Part shown: one piece after another, positions 25,820-33,628 of the stretch
How positions within the stretch are numbered: position 1 is the stretch's first letter
How the letters are laid out: each line of letters starts with the position of its first letter
Assembly: GCA_964251665.1 (NCBI GenBank)
Contig: CAXUKO010000002.1
Coordinates: 310,001-374,000, forward strand
Source of the DNA: JBBQLG01 sp964251665
Lineage (GTDB): Bacteria; Bacteroidota; Bacteroidia; Cytophagales; Spirosomataceae
Length of the DNA: 64,000 nt
Direction of reading: 5' to 3'
Translations under genes and position numbers: made by a program
The notes under the pieces: generated by a model
Seen by the model: the letters and a program-made list of their open reading frames with translations, nothing else
Databases searched by the model: none
Told to the model about the DNA's origin: nothing

Positions 25820-25860
25820 GGAACGCGGATTGGGCGGATGCCTGCGGCAGCACGGATAAA
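25820..25860 (+). repeat. Family E repeat, left boundary of the GxxExxY cassette
   Basis: About 41 bases with the core GATTGGGCGGATGCCTGCGG. It is an inverted copy of 26387-26427 and a direct copy of 26303-26340, with a few substitutions. It begins 7 bases from the hisD start codon. Confidence 0.8.
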
Positions 25861-25895
25861 GACAGATTTTTAGATAGATAGCTGGCGTAAATAAA

Positions 25896-26288
25896 TTATT
25901 GGGGAAGGCTCTTTCTTGAGTTTTCGAAAACTCTGCGTCTGAACTCCGGCTTTCTGCCAAAGTTTAGCAACAAACCAACCTCTTTATCTGTACCACGCAG
26001 GTAATTAAGCAGTTGGCCCTCAAATTCTTCAACGATGGCGTCAGCCGCTTTTAATTCTAAAATAACCAGACCGTTAACGACTAAATCAGCGTAATAATCG
26101 CCAACGGGGATGCCTTTGTAATAAACCTTTATCTGTTTTTGGGCTTCTACCGAAAACCCTTTTGCCTGTAATTCCAAATACAATGAGTTTTGGTAGACCT
26201 TTTCGAGAAACCCATAACCGAGTTCATTATATACGGCGTAATATGTTTTAATGATGGCATCAGTCAGGTCTTTGTGTAGTAGCTCCAT
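25896..26288 (-). CDS. GxxExxY protein (PD-(D/E)XK-like fold)
   Basis: This 130-residue protein carries the family signature Gly26-x-x-Glu29-x-x-Tyr32 (GFLEKVY). A nuclease-like core follows: Asp68 in YYADLVV, then the Glu78-Leu-Lys80 pair in VILELKA, and a C-terminal basic region. The GxxExxY family has no settled function; the D ... ExK pattern suggests DNA binding or cutting. It lies between hisG and hisD, bracketed by inverted repeats of about 41 bases. It looks like a cassette inserted into the histidine operon rather than a histidine gene. Confidence 0.85.
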   Translation of the reverse strand: MELLHKDLTDAIIKTYYAVYNELGYGFLEKVYQNSLYLELQAKGFSVEAQKQIKVYYKGIPVGDYYADLVVNGLVILELKAADAIVEEFEGQLLNYLRGTDKEVGLLLNFGRKPEFRRRVFENSRKSLPQ

Positions 26289-26302
26289 GTGGTGGGTGGT
26301 TT

Positions 26303-26340
26303 GGCACGCGGATTGGGCGGATGCCTGTGGCAGCGCGGAT
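26303..26340 (+). repeat. Family E repeat, internal copy
   Basis: The core GATTGGGCGGATGCCTGTGG differs from the left copy by a few bases. It faces the right-boundary copy at 26387-26427 across about 46 bases, so the pair could fold into a long hairpin. Confidence 0.75.
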
Positions 26341-26386
26341 GAAAACGGATCTCTTATTTCTGCTATACTTAAAAAAGAAACCCGCT

Positions 26387-26427
26387 CTTATCCGCGCTGC
26401 CGCAGGCATCCGCCTAATCCGCGTTCC
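26387..26427 (-). repeat. Family E repeat, right boundary of the GxxExxY cassette
   Basis: An inverted copy of the 25820-25860 repeat (CGCAGGCATCCGCCTAATCC core). It ends 11 bases from the hisG stop codon. The two boundary copies enclose about 600 bases. Confidence 0.8.
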
Positions 26428-26438
26428 ATTACGTGCCA

Positions 26439-27296
26439 TTAGTTGATCATCTTTTCAATCGGCATCACCAGAATACCCTCCGCACCGGCAGCCCGGATGG
26501 CTTCGATGTTTTCCCAGAATGCGTTTTCGTTAATCACCGACTGCATGGAACTCCAGCCCGCTGTGGCTAATGGCGTAACCGTGGGGGCTTTCATACCCGG
26601 TAATAGAGCCGCAATAGCCGAAATAGCGTCGTTAGGAGCGTTCAGGATAATGTATTTGTTATTTTTTGCGGCCTGTACAGCCTTCATCCTGAACAACAGT
26701 TTGTCTAACAGATCTTGTTTTTCGGTAGGCAAATTTGGGTGGGTAATCAGGATGGCTTCGGAGCGGAAGATGGTTTCGACTTCTTTCAGGCCATTGCTAA
26801 GCAACGTACTGCCCGAACTGACAATGTCGCAGACGGCTTCGGCCAGTCCGATGCTTGGCGCAATCTCCACTGACCCACTAATCTCGTGAATGTTAGCGTT
26901 GACGCCCTGCCCGGCCAAATATTGTCCCAATAGATTTGGGTACGATGTCGCGATGTTTTTCCCGTTCAGGTCAGATAGTTGCGCATACGAATCTCCGCGC
27001 GGAATGGCGATGGACAGGCGGCATTTGGAGAAACCCAGCCGGTAGACGGTGTCGACATTTTTACCCAGTTCGACGGCTACATTCTCGCCCACAATGCCCA
27101 GATCGGCCACGCCATCCTCGACATAACCGGGAATGTCATCGTCGCGCAGGAACAGGAATTCGGCCGGGAAGTTGGAGGAGACCGATTTAAGTTTTCCGGT
27201 GCCGTAATCGAACCGGATACCACATTCCTTAAAAAGCTGGTAAGAGTCTTCACTAAGCCTGCCGGACTTTTGCAGGGCAATCCGAATAGAAGTCAT
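26439..27296 (-). CDS. hisG: ATP phosphoribosyltransferase, long form HisG
   Basis: HisG joins ATP and PRPP to make phosphoribosyl-ATP, the committed step of histidine synthesis. At 285 residues it is the long, self-regulated type with a C-terminal ACT-like domain that binds histidine, so HisZ is not needed. Visible blocks are IRIALQKSGRLSEDSYQLFKECG, VADLGIVGENVAVE, the PRPP-binding EAVCDIVSSGSTLLSNGL, and a C-terminal APTVTPLATAGWSSMQSVI. A His-containing leader peptide and hairpin precede it (27391-27476). Confidence 0.94.
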   Translation of the reverse strand: MTSIRIALQKSGRLSEDSYQLFKECGIRFDYGTGKLKSVSSNFPAEFLFLRDDDIPGYVEDGVADLGIVGENVAVELGKNVDTVYRLGFSKCRLSIAIPRGDSYAQLSDLNGKNIATSYPNLLGQYLAGQGVNANIHEISGSVEIAPSIGLAEAVCDIVSSGSTLLSNGLKEVETIFRSEAILITHPNLPTEKQDLLDKLLFRMKAVQAAKNNKYIILNAPNDAISAIAALLPGMKAPTVTPLATAGWSSMQSVINENAFWENIEAIRAAGAEGILVMPIEKMIN

Positions 27297-27320
27297 AAAA
27301 TAGGAGTCGATAGTCGATAG

Positions 27321-27341
27321 CCGTAAGTCAATAGCTTACGG
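27321..27341 (-). promoter_or_regulatory. Second hairpin in the hisG leader
   Basis: CCGTAAG and CTTACGG form a perfect 7-bp stem with a 7-nt loop, 25 bases before the hisG start codon. It could be part of the leader structure. No T run follows it directly on the minus strand. Confidence 0.35.
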
Positions 27342-27390
27342 ATAAAACAGTTTTTGCGGTAAAAATAAGGAAAATGCAGGGGTGATGCGG

Positions 27391-27412
27391 GGCAATCCCG
27401 AAAGGGCATGCC
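27391..27412 (-). promoter_or_regulatory. Attenuator-like hairpin after the His leader peptide
   Basis: GGCA-TG-CCC and GGG-AT-TGCC pair around a TTTC loop with a two-base internal mismatch. It lies just after the leader-peptide stop. Reading towards hisG, T-rich tracts follow (ATTTTCC, ATTTTTACC). The arrangement fits ribosome-mediated attenuation, but alternative pairings were not computed. Confidence 0.45.
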
Positions 27413-27413
27413 A

Positions 27414-27476
27414 TTACCGACCGTGATGAAGACGGCGATGTCGGAAGAAAGAGGAAGCGGCCTGTTGGCGAATCAT
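27414..27476 (-). CDS. Putative histidine operon leader peptide
   Basis: A 20-codon reading frame lies 118 bases upstream of hisG: MIRQQAASSFF then RHRRLHHGR. Three of its last eight residues are His, two of them adjacent, and a stop codon follows, then a hairpin. A -7 box (27481-27488) sits only four bases before its ATG, so the transcript would start at or next to the start codon. Position, His codons and hairpin together suggest a leader whose translation senses charged tRNA-His. It was found by reading the leader in all frames; the function is inferred. Confidence 0.65.
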   Translation of the reverse strand: MIRQQAASSFFRHRRLHHGR

Positions 27477-27480
27477 GGCG

Positions 27481-27488
27481 CAAAGGTA
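27481..27488 (-). promoter_or_regulatory. Putative -7 box of the his leader and hisG
   Basis: On the minus strand this reads TACCTTTG, a full match to TAnnTTTG, four bases before the leader-peptide ATG. There is no clear TTTG near -33. Confidence 0.55.
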
Positions 27489-27577
27489 AATAGAACGCTG
27501 ATTTTTATGATCGTTATGATTAAAAAGATCATTTTTAGGGCATAGAAATCATAACAATTAGCCGGTGCGCCGGAACG

Positions 27578-28783
27578 ATGCTATCAACCCGTAAACCTAC
27601 CACCGGCCCATTGCAGGGGCTTCGTATTCTGGACCTTACTCGTCTGCTGCCCGGTCCGCTCGGTACCATGCTGATGGCCGATATGGGCGCGGAAGTTATC
27701 AAACTCGAAGACCCAAAGTCTCCCGACTACGTCCGGCAGTTTCCGCCCCATCTCAACGGCGAGTCGGTGCATTATCTGGCCCTGAACCGCTCTAAACGTA
27801 GTATGTGGTTAGCCATTCACACCGAGGAAGGCCGTCGTCTGTTTTTCGATCTCGTCCGCACCGCCGATATCGTTGTGGAGCAGTTTCGGCCCGGTTTTCT
27901 GGATAAAGTAGGCATCGGTTACGAAGCCGCCCGCGCCGTAAATCCCCGAATTATCTACGTTTCAGTCACGGGCTACGGCCAAACCGGACCTTACGCCCGA
28001 CTGGCCGGACACGACCTCAACTACACGGCCTCGACCGGTATTCTGGGCCTGACCGGAGCCACCGACGGTCCGCCCGAACCCTTGGGTGTACAGGTCGCCG
28101 ATGTGGCAGGTGGCTCATACATGACCGTGATAGCGACACTTTCGGCGGTACTGGCCCGGCAGCAAACGGGTGTCGGTCAACACGTCGATGTGGCCATGAC
28201 TGATGGAGCGATGCCATTGCTATCGTCGGTGTTTGCGTTGCTGAACGGAGGAGCGGCCAGTCCGGTTACCCGTGGCCGGGCACCATTGTCCGGTGGGTTG
28301 CCAAACTACGGGGTGTACCCGTGTCAGGATGGTAAATGGGTGGCGTTGGGCGCGCTGGAAGCTAAATTCTGGCTGAAATTCTGCCAGCTCACGAATCATC
28401 TGGACTGGGAGCTGTTTCAGGCTCCTGCCAGCGAGACTGAATTGACCGAGGCCAAGCAACACGTAAGCGCCCTATTCGTTACGAAGCCTCAAGCTGACTG
28501 GGTAGCGTTTGGCATGGCTAACGATCTGCCTATTTCGCCGGTTTATGACCTAACTGATCTCGAAGCAGACCCCCAGATACAGGCCCGGCAGATGATTCTG
28601 ACCGAAGAACATCCCGTAGTGGGTACGTACCGCAGCATCGGCGTCCCCTTGAAATTCTCCGAAACACCCGCCGTACCCGCCTGGCCTGCCCCGCTAACGG
28701 GCGAGGATACCGACGCCATTTTGAAAGAGTTGGGAAGACCCCACCCCAACCCCTCCCCGTTAGGGAGGGGCTTTAACCCTTAG
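27578..28783 (+). CDS. CaiB/BaiF-type (class III) CoA transferase
   Basis: This 401-residue enzyme moves CoA between carboxylic acids through an enzyme-bound anhydride on an Asp. LQGLRILDLTRLLPGPLGTMLMADMGAEVIKLE opens the family domain, and the catalytic Asp is expected in LAGHDLNYTASTG. VGQHVDVAMTDGAM and a GGLPNYGVYPCQDG block follow. The true substrate (formyl, succinyl or alpha-methylacyl-CoA racemase-like) cannot be told. The last 14 or so residues (RPHPNPSPLGRGFNP) are encoded by the left arm of an inverted repeat. Confidence 0.85.
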   Translation: MLSTRKPTTGPLQGLRILDLTRLLPGPLGTMLMADMGAEVIKLEDPKSPDYVRQFPPHLNGESVHYLALNRSKRSMWLAIHTEEGRRLFFDLVRTADIVVEQFRPGFLDKVGIGYEAARAVNPRIIYVSVTGYGQTGPYARLAGHDLNYTASTGILGLTGATDGPPEPLGVQVADVAGGSYMTVIATLSAVLARQQTGVGQHVDVAMTDGAMPLLSSVFALLNGGAASPVTRGRAPLSGGLPNYGVYPCQDGKWVALGALEAKFWLKFCQLTNHLDWELFQAPASETELTEAKQHVSALFVTKPQADWVAFGMANDLPISPVYDLTDLEADPQIQARQMILTEEHPVVGTYRSIGVPLKFSETPAVPAWPAPLTGEDTDAILKELGRPHPNPSPLGRGFNP

Positions 28784-28845
28784 CTACTGGTATCTAATCC
28801 AATGAAGCCCCTCCCTAACGGGGAGGGGTTGGGGTGGGGTCTTCC
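28733..28845. repeat. Family C inverted repeat overlapping two gene ends
   Basis: Two 41-bp arms match perfectly around a 31-nt loop. They are built from CCCCACCCCAACCCCTCCCC and GTTAGGGAGGGG units. The left arm is in frame in the CoA transferase gene, and the right arm encodes the end of uxuA. A short related piece lies at 18833-18855. The loop holds the CoA transferase stop codon. Confidence 0.85.
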
Positions 28846-30035
28846 GAAAACAAACTCCGTTCGATGCCCATTTCCAGACCGCGCAGTTCGGCCAGGCCGC
28901 GTAGCCGACCGATGGCGGTGTAGCCGGGATTGCTCTTTTTGCCCGATTTCAGGTCGTCGAGCATCTGATGGCCGTGATCGGGGCGGAACGGCAAGCGGTA
29001 ATCCGTGCGGCCTTCGGCTTGTCGGCGGTGCTGCTCGGTTAGTAAAGCCTTCATCACACCATACATATCGACGTCGCCCGTGAGGTGGTCGGCTTCGTAG
29101 AAATTGCCGGCGTCATCGCGCTGGGTGGCACGCAGGTGAACAAAATTAATATGTGAACCCAGTCGTTCGACCATACCGACCAGGTCGTTATCGGCCCGGA
29201 CGCCGTAGCTGCCGGTGCAGAAACACAGACCGTTGGCGGGTGAATTGGCCGCAGCCAGCACCTGGCGGGCATCGGCTTCGGTACTGACCACGCGAGGCAG
29301 ACCCAAAATTGGGAACGGTGGATCGTCGGGGTGAATAGCCAGCCGGATACCATGTTCTTCGGCAACCGGCGTGATGGCGCGGAGGAAATAAGCCAGGTTG
29401 TCGCGGAGCGTCTGGTCACTCACATTCTGATAGGCGGCTAATTGTTCGCGAAGACCGTCGAGCGTAAAACTCTCTTCCGAGCCGGGCAGACCGGCAATGA
29501 TGTTGCGGGTCAGTCGGTTGATATCGGCTTCTTTCGCCTGACTCAGCCACGTTTTGGCCTGGGTTAACTGACTTTCGGTATAATGCCATTCGGCACCGGG
29601 GCGCTTGAGGATATACACCTCGAAGGCGCAGAACTCTGTCTGGTCGAAGCGCAGGGCCCGTGAACCATCAGGTAGCTGGAAGCTTAGATCGGTACGGGTC
29701 CAGTCGAGAATCGGCATGAAGTTATAACAGACCGTGTCGATGCCGCACTGCGCCAGATTCACCAGCGTTTCCTGGTAATTCTGAATGTATTGCTGGAAGT
29801 CGCCCGACTGTTGTTTGATGGCTTCATGAACGGGTATACTCTCTACCACCGACCACGTGAGACCATGCTGTTCGATGAAGGCTTTGCGCCGTTTGATGTC
29901 GTCTACGGGCCATACGCGTCCGTTCGGGATTTGGTGAAGTGCGGAAACGACACCGGTAGCGCCCGCCTGCCGGACATCCCACAGGGTTACGGGGTCGGAT
30001 TCGCCGAACCAGCGCCAGGTTTGTTCTAAAGCCAT
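28815..30035 (-). CDS. uxuA: Mannonate dehydratase UxuA
   Basis: UxuA dehydrates D-mannonate to 2-keto-3-deoxygluconate in glucuronate breakdown. The 406-residue TIM barrel has MALEQTWRWFGESDPVTLWD at its start, CYNFMPILDWTRTDL, RLAIHPDDPPFPILGLPRVVS (metal His and Asp), CFCTGSYGVRADNDL and INFVHLRATQRD, then DHGHQMLDD near the end. The ATG at 30035 is the family start. The last residues, SEDPTPTPPR, come from the repeat arm and are probably not part of the ancestral protein. No uxuB or hexuronate isomerase is adjacent. Confidence 0.92.
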   Translation of the reverse strand: MALEQTWRWFGESDPVTLWDVRQAGATGVVSALHQIPNGRVWPVDDIKRRKAFIEQHGLTWSVVESIPVHEAIKQQSGDFQQYIQNYQETLVNLAQCGIDTVCYNFMPILDWTRTDLSFQLPDGSRALRFDQTEFCAFEVYILKRPGAEWHYTESQLTQAKTWLSQAKEADINRLTRNIIAGLPGSEESFTLDGLREQLAAYQNVSDQTLRDNLAYFLRAITPVAEEHGIRLAIHPDDPPFPILGLPRVVSTEADARQVLAAANSPANGLCFCTGSYGVRADNDLVGMVERLGSHINFVHLRATQRDDAGNFYEADHLTGDVDMYGVMKALLTEQHRRQAEGRTDYRLPFRPDHGHQMLDDLKSGKKSNPGYTAIGRLRGLAELRGLEMGIERSLFSEDPTPTPPR

Positions 30036-30039
30036 GAGG

Positions 30040-30804
30040 TTATAGGGAGTTGTAATACAGGAAGACAAGTTTCAGGACGGACGGATTCTTCAAATCAGGT
30101 TTCTGGCTCTTGAGGTAAGCCTCTATCTCGGGCGCTTTATCGCCCATCAGAGAAATCAGCGCTTTTTTACCCGGCGAAAACGCCTGCACCCGCCGACCAC
30201 GAGCGACGTACCATTCCGTCTGTTGCACCAGTTCATCATCGCGGGAGCCGATATTCATGGCTACGTTGTAGTTCGCCCGCTTAAGGTATAGGGAGTGGTA
30301 GCGCAGTAACGAGAGCCGCCCAACGGCTACCTGTTCAAAAAAGCCCGTTGGCGATTTGTCACTACCCGGCTGCAGGCTGAATTCGCGGACGTTAACGAAC
30401 CAGTTGGTGTCCGTCGAGGCCGTGCTGCGAATCCCGAGCGCCTGCACCATACCCAGGGTAGCAACCCGTACCCCCTGACTTTTCGTGCGAATCTCGACCT
30501 CATTGGTATTCAGGTCAAGCCGGACGGGTATGTCGCGGAGTACGCTACCGGGCGGGTTGTCGGGGAGTTGTAATTTGTTGTAAAAAACGACGTAGCCGGT
30601 CTGGAAGGTACTGTCCAGATATCCATTGCCAAGCAGTTTGCGGTCCGGTCCTTTGATCGCCATGACAGACCCGTTGGCGCTGGCTGTTGCTGCCCCACCC
30701 GAGTTAAGCCAGTCGCGGGTCATTTGCTTGGTCAGGGCCTCATCCTGCGCCCGTAATGCAGTCGACGAGATAAGGAGTAAACAACAAAAGATAAACGTTT
30801 TCAT
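30040..30804 (-). CDS. Exported protein of unknown function
   Basis: This 254-residue protein starts with a signal peptide (MKTFIFCCLLLISSTALRAQ). The mature part is beta-rich with repeated short strands and no Cys. A SPGKKALISLMGDKAPEIEAYLKSQKPD segment near the end is typical of Bacteroidota exported proteins that are often annotated only as hypothetical. It ends 5 bases before uxuA and is probably co-transcribed with it. The function is not recognised. Confidence 0.65.
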   Translation of the reverse strand: MKTFIFCCLLLISSTALRAQDEALTKQMTRDWLNSGGAATASANGSVMAIKGPDRKLLGNGYLDSTFQTGYVVFYNKLQLPDNPPGSVLRDIPVRLDLNTNEVEIRTKSQGVRVATLGMVQALGIRSTASTDTNWFVNVREFSLQPGSDKSPTGFFEQVAVGRLSLLRYHSLYLKRANYNVAMNIGSRDDELVQQTEWYVARGRRVQAFSPGKKALISLMGDKAPEIEAYLKSQKPDLKNPSVLKLVFLYYNSL

Positions 30805-30864
30805 GCACGCCATACGGTTTGGCGGCAAGTTAACCAGTCGGGCAGGTTTACGCAAAAATTGGTT

Positions 30865-32118
30865 TCACCCAGCTATTTCTCGCAGTGCCTTCACAAACTG
30901 GTCCAGTTCGGTGGTCGTGGTGTAGAGATGGGGCGTCACCCGAACGCCGAACACGCTGGCACCGGCAATGGCCACGGTGAAAATTTTATACCGGTCGAAC
31001 AGCACTGTAGCCAGCTCGGCCGGGGTTTTACCGGATACCCCAACGTTGGCAATAGCACAGCAACGGGCGGGGTCGTCAGGCGTATTCAGCGTAATGCGCG
31101 GGTGTTGCCGGACCTGCGCCGTCCAGTACTGTTGCAGGTAGCGGAGCCGGGCTTCCTTGCGGGCGATGCCGATGGTGTTATGAAACTGAATGGCGTCCTG
31201 AATGGCCAGATCAGTAGCAACGGGATGCGTGCCGGTATGGTTGAGCTTCCTGATATCGTCGTCAGCGAAACCCATATCGGCGAAAACGGGCCAGAGCGGG
31301 CGGATTTTGTCTTTCCGGACGTATAAAATTCCGGCGCCGAGTGGCGTGCCGAGCCATTTGTGCAGGCTGCTGCCGTAGTAATCGCACCCACCCAGGTCAG
31401 CTATTTTAAAATCTAATTGCCCAAAGGCGTGCGCTCCATCGACCATCACCGCCACGCCATGCCGGTGCGCCATCTCCACGATCTTCCGAACGGGCAAAAT
31501 CTGACCCGTGATGTTTACCAGCTGGCAAACCATCAGGAGCCGGGTTCGGGGCGTGATGGCGTTTTCGTAAAGCGTTACAATCTCCGCGTCTGATTTGGGG
31601 TGACTGGGCAGGGAGACAACCCGGTTCACGGTGCCATACCGACGGGCCTGAAGCTTGAACATATCGAGCATGGCACCGTAATCCTGTTCGGCCATGATGG
31701 CTTCATCGCCGGATTTCCAGTCGATACCGGCAATGACCGTATCCAGCGATTCGGTGGTGTTGCGGGTGATAATCAACTCCTCGACGGAACAGCCCAGCAG
31801 GGCCGCCAACTGCGTGCGGGCGGCTAATTTATCGGTAGTCTGCCGGGTCCGCATGTAATACGACGACACGGCGTTGATCCGCTGGATATGCTGCTGATAA
31901 CTGTCCAGAACGGGTTGGGAAGCCAGCGAATAGTACCCGTTTTCGAGCTGGATAAAATCGGATGTGACGGGGTATTGCGTGCGAAGTTGCTGCCAGAAAT
32001 CGTCCTGCCGGGCCAGTACATTCGGGGGCGTAGCTAATGCCCGTTTCCAGTCGAGTATCGTCAGGGAAGCGGCACCGGCCAGCGTTTTCAGAAACTGTCG
32101 TTTGGAGAGTGGGGGCAT
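30865..32118 (-). CDS. Exported class V aminotransferase (isopenicillin N epimerase-like)
   Basis: This 417-residue PLP enzyme belongs to fold type I, class V. It has RNTTESLDTVIAG, MAEQDYGAML, a MVDGAHAFGQLDFKIADLGGCDYYGSSLHKWLGTPLGAG block with the PLP Asp and Lys (HKW), and a C-terminal GVRVTPHLYTT. The N-terminus SKRQFLKTLAGAASL resembles a twin-arginine signal with KR in place of RR, so export by Tat is possible. Substrates of this group vary (epimerase, desulfurase or lyase), so the reaction is not assigned. Confidence 0.83.
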   Translation of the reverse strand: MPPLSKRQFLKTLAGAASLTILDWKRALATPPNVLARQDDFWQQLRTQYPVTSDFIQLENGYYSLASQPVLDSYQQHIQRINAVSSYYMRTRQTTDKLAARTQLAALLGCSVEELIITRNTTESLDTVIAGIDWKSGDEAIMAEQDYGAMLDMFKLQARRYGTVNRVVSLPSHPKSDAEIVTLYENAITPRTRLLMVCQLVNITGQILPVRKIVEMAHRHGVAVMVDGAHAFGQLDFKIADLGGCDYYGSSLHKWLGTPLGAGILYVRKDKIRPLWPVFADMGFADDDIRKLNHTGTHPVATDLAIQDAIQFHNTIGIARKEARLRYLQQYWTAQVRQHPRITLNTPDDPARCCAIANVGVSGKTPAELATVLFDRYKIFTVAIAGASVFGVRVTPHLYTTTTELDQFVKALREIAG

Positions 32119-32290
32119 ACGGGCGGGAGGGAAGGGGTAACTACAGTGTCTGCTCAAGACATTATCTGTTACAAGGTACTAAAAAAATGAGCAGACAATT
32201 GTGCAAACCCAGCCCTGCCTTACTGACGGCCAGCAGCAGCCGATTAGTCCGGTCAGTTGGCAGACCGGCTAAACGTGCGGGTGTGGCCGG

Positions 32291-33538
32291 TCAAATTGGT
32301 TTAATGGCTGGTTTGTAGGCTTTCAGTTCCGGGGCTGCCGGTGTCTGAATATCCTTGGTTTCCGGCACCACAAACAGGAAGAAAAGGGCGCCCAGTACGC
32401 CGATACCGGCTAATGACGCAAACCCAATGGGGTAGCCATAGTCCTTGACGATGATACCGGCTACGATACTGCTGACCGATCCGCCCAGACCGATGGCGGA
32501 ATAAACAACGCCCTGCAGCAAGTTGAACCGGCCGGTGCCTTTGCTCAGATCGGCAATCATGATGATGCTCAGTACGCCAAAAATACCCGCCCCAATGCCG
32601 TCGAGCAGTTGAATGGCGGTCAGCCAGTACGGGTTATTGATGAACGCAAACAAAACAGCCCGCACGGGCAGCAGCAAAAAGGCCAGCAGCAAGACCTTTT
32701 TGCGCCCGTTTTCGGCGGCTTTACCCGAGCGCGAAGCGACAAATACCATAACGCCCTGTGCCATAATGATGGCAGCGGATAAGTAAAGCGACGAGTTCTG
32801 TTTGTCGACCAGACCCATCTTTTGCCCAACCAGAGGCAGCATGGCGGCATTGGCCAGATGAAACAGGGCCATCGCAATGGTGAACACCAGAATATTCCGG
32901 TTCGTCAGTAGCGCCATCACGCCGGAAGTGTCGGCTTCGGTATCGTCCTTGTCGGCGGCCCGGGCCAGGTCATGATCTATATCTTTATCCTGAATGATGA
33001 GCACCGCAAAGACCAGGGCGATACACTGGAAGATCGAGAAGTAAAAGATGGCTTCGTAGGACACGAACCGACCCAGCAGGCCCGAAATAATGGCGGCCAG
33101 CATATTGCCGAGGTGATTGAAACTCTCGTTGCGGCCGATCCGCTGGGATAGCATGGCGTGTCCGACGATACCCAGCGTCATGGCGGCAACACAGGGCGCG
33201 TACACCGACTGCGTGAGACCGACAACTGCCTGGGAGATCAGAATCGGGTAAAATTCCCCGCTCACAATCACCACATAACAGCAGACCGCGATAACCAGCG
33301 ACGCAATGATGATTAACAACCGTTTGTAGGTGGTATGATCGATCAGGCTACCGGCGGGCGGCTGCACAATAATGCCAATGATACCGGGAATGGCAATCAC
33401 GATACCAATCTGCTCGGGGTCCCAGTTGCGGACGGTGAGCAAAAATACCGACAGGTATACCCCTACGCCGTCCCGTACATCTGCCGTCAGCAGATTAACC
33501 CAGTCCAGTCCTCGTAAACTTCTTGGTGTCGCTGGCAT
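32291..33538 (-). CDS. MFS transporter
   Basis: This 415-residue protein has about 12 hydrophobic helices, with a charged central loop (DKDIDHDLARAADKDDTEAD) splitting two six-helix halves. A DHTTYKRLL segment after helix 2 matches the major facilitator motif region, and GRNESFNHLGNMLAA is in the fourth to fifth helix area. The substrate cannot be told from sequence. The upstream neighbour is unrelated, and the gene seems to be its own transcription unit. Confidence 0.85.
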   Translation of the reverse strand: MPATPRSLRGLDWVNLLTADVRDGVGVYLSVFLLTVRNWDPEQIGIVIAIPGIIGIIVQPPAGSLIDHTTYKRLLIIIASLVIAVCCYVVIVSGEFYPILISQAVVGLTQSVYAPCVAAMTLGIVGHAMLSQRIGRNESFNHLGNMLAAIISGLLGRFVSYEAIFYFSIFQCIALVFAVLIIQDKDIDHDLARAADKDDTEADTSGVMALLTNRNILVFTIAMALFHLANAAMLPLVGQKMGLVDKQNSSLYLSAAIIMAQGVMVFVASRSGKAAENGRKKVLLLAFLLLPVRAVLFAFINNPYWLTAIQLLDGIGAGIFGVLSIIMIADLSKGTGRFNLLQGVVYSAIGLGGSVSSIVAGIIVKDYGYPIGFASLAGIGVLGALFFLFVVPETKDIQTPAAPELKAYKPAIKPI

Positions 33539-33628
33539 GACTACAACTGTTAAAATGGGCTAAGGAGACATTTATAGCAGTAGCGCAGGTGGGCGATCAC
33601 AGTGAACGAGCGAAAGTTCCGTGGGTGC

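Noticed and set aside
25814..25960. A 49-residue upstream extension of HisD
   Set aside because: The extension is encoded by the family E repeat and shows no similarity to HisD. The ATG at 25813 matches the family start.
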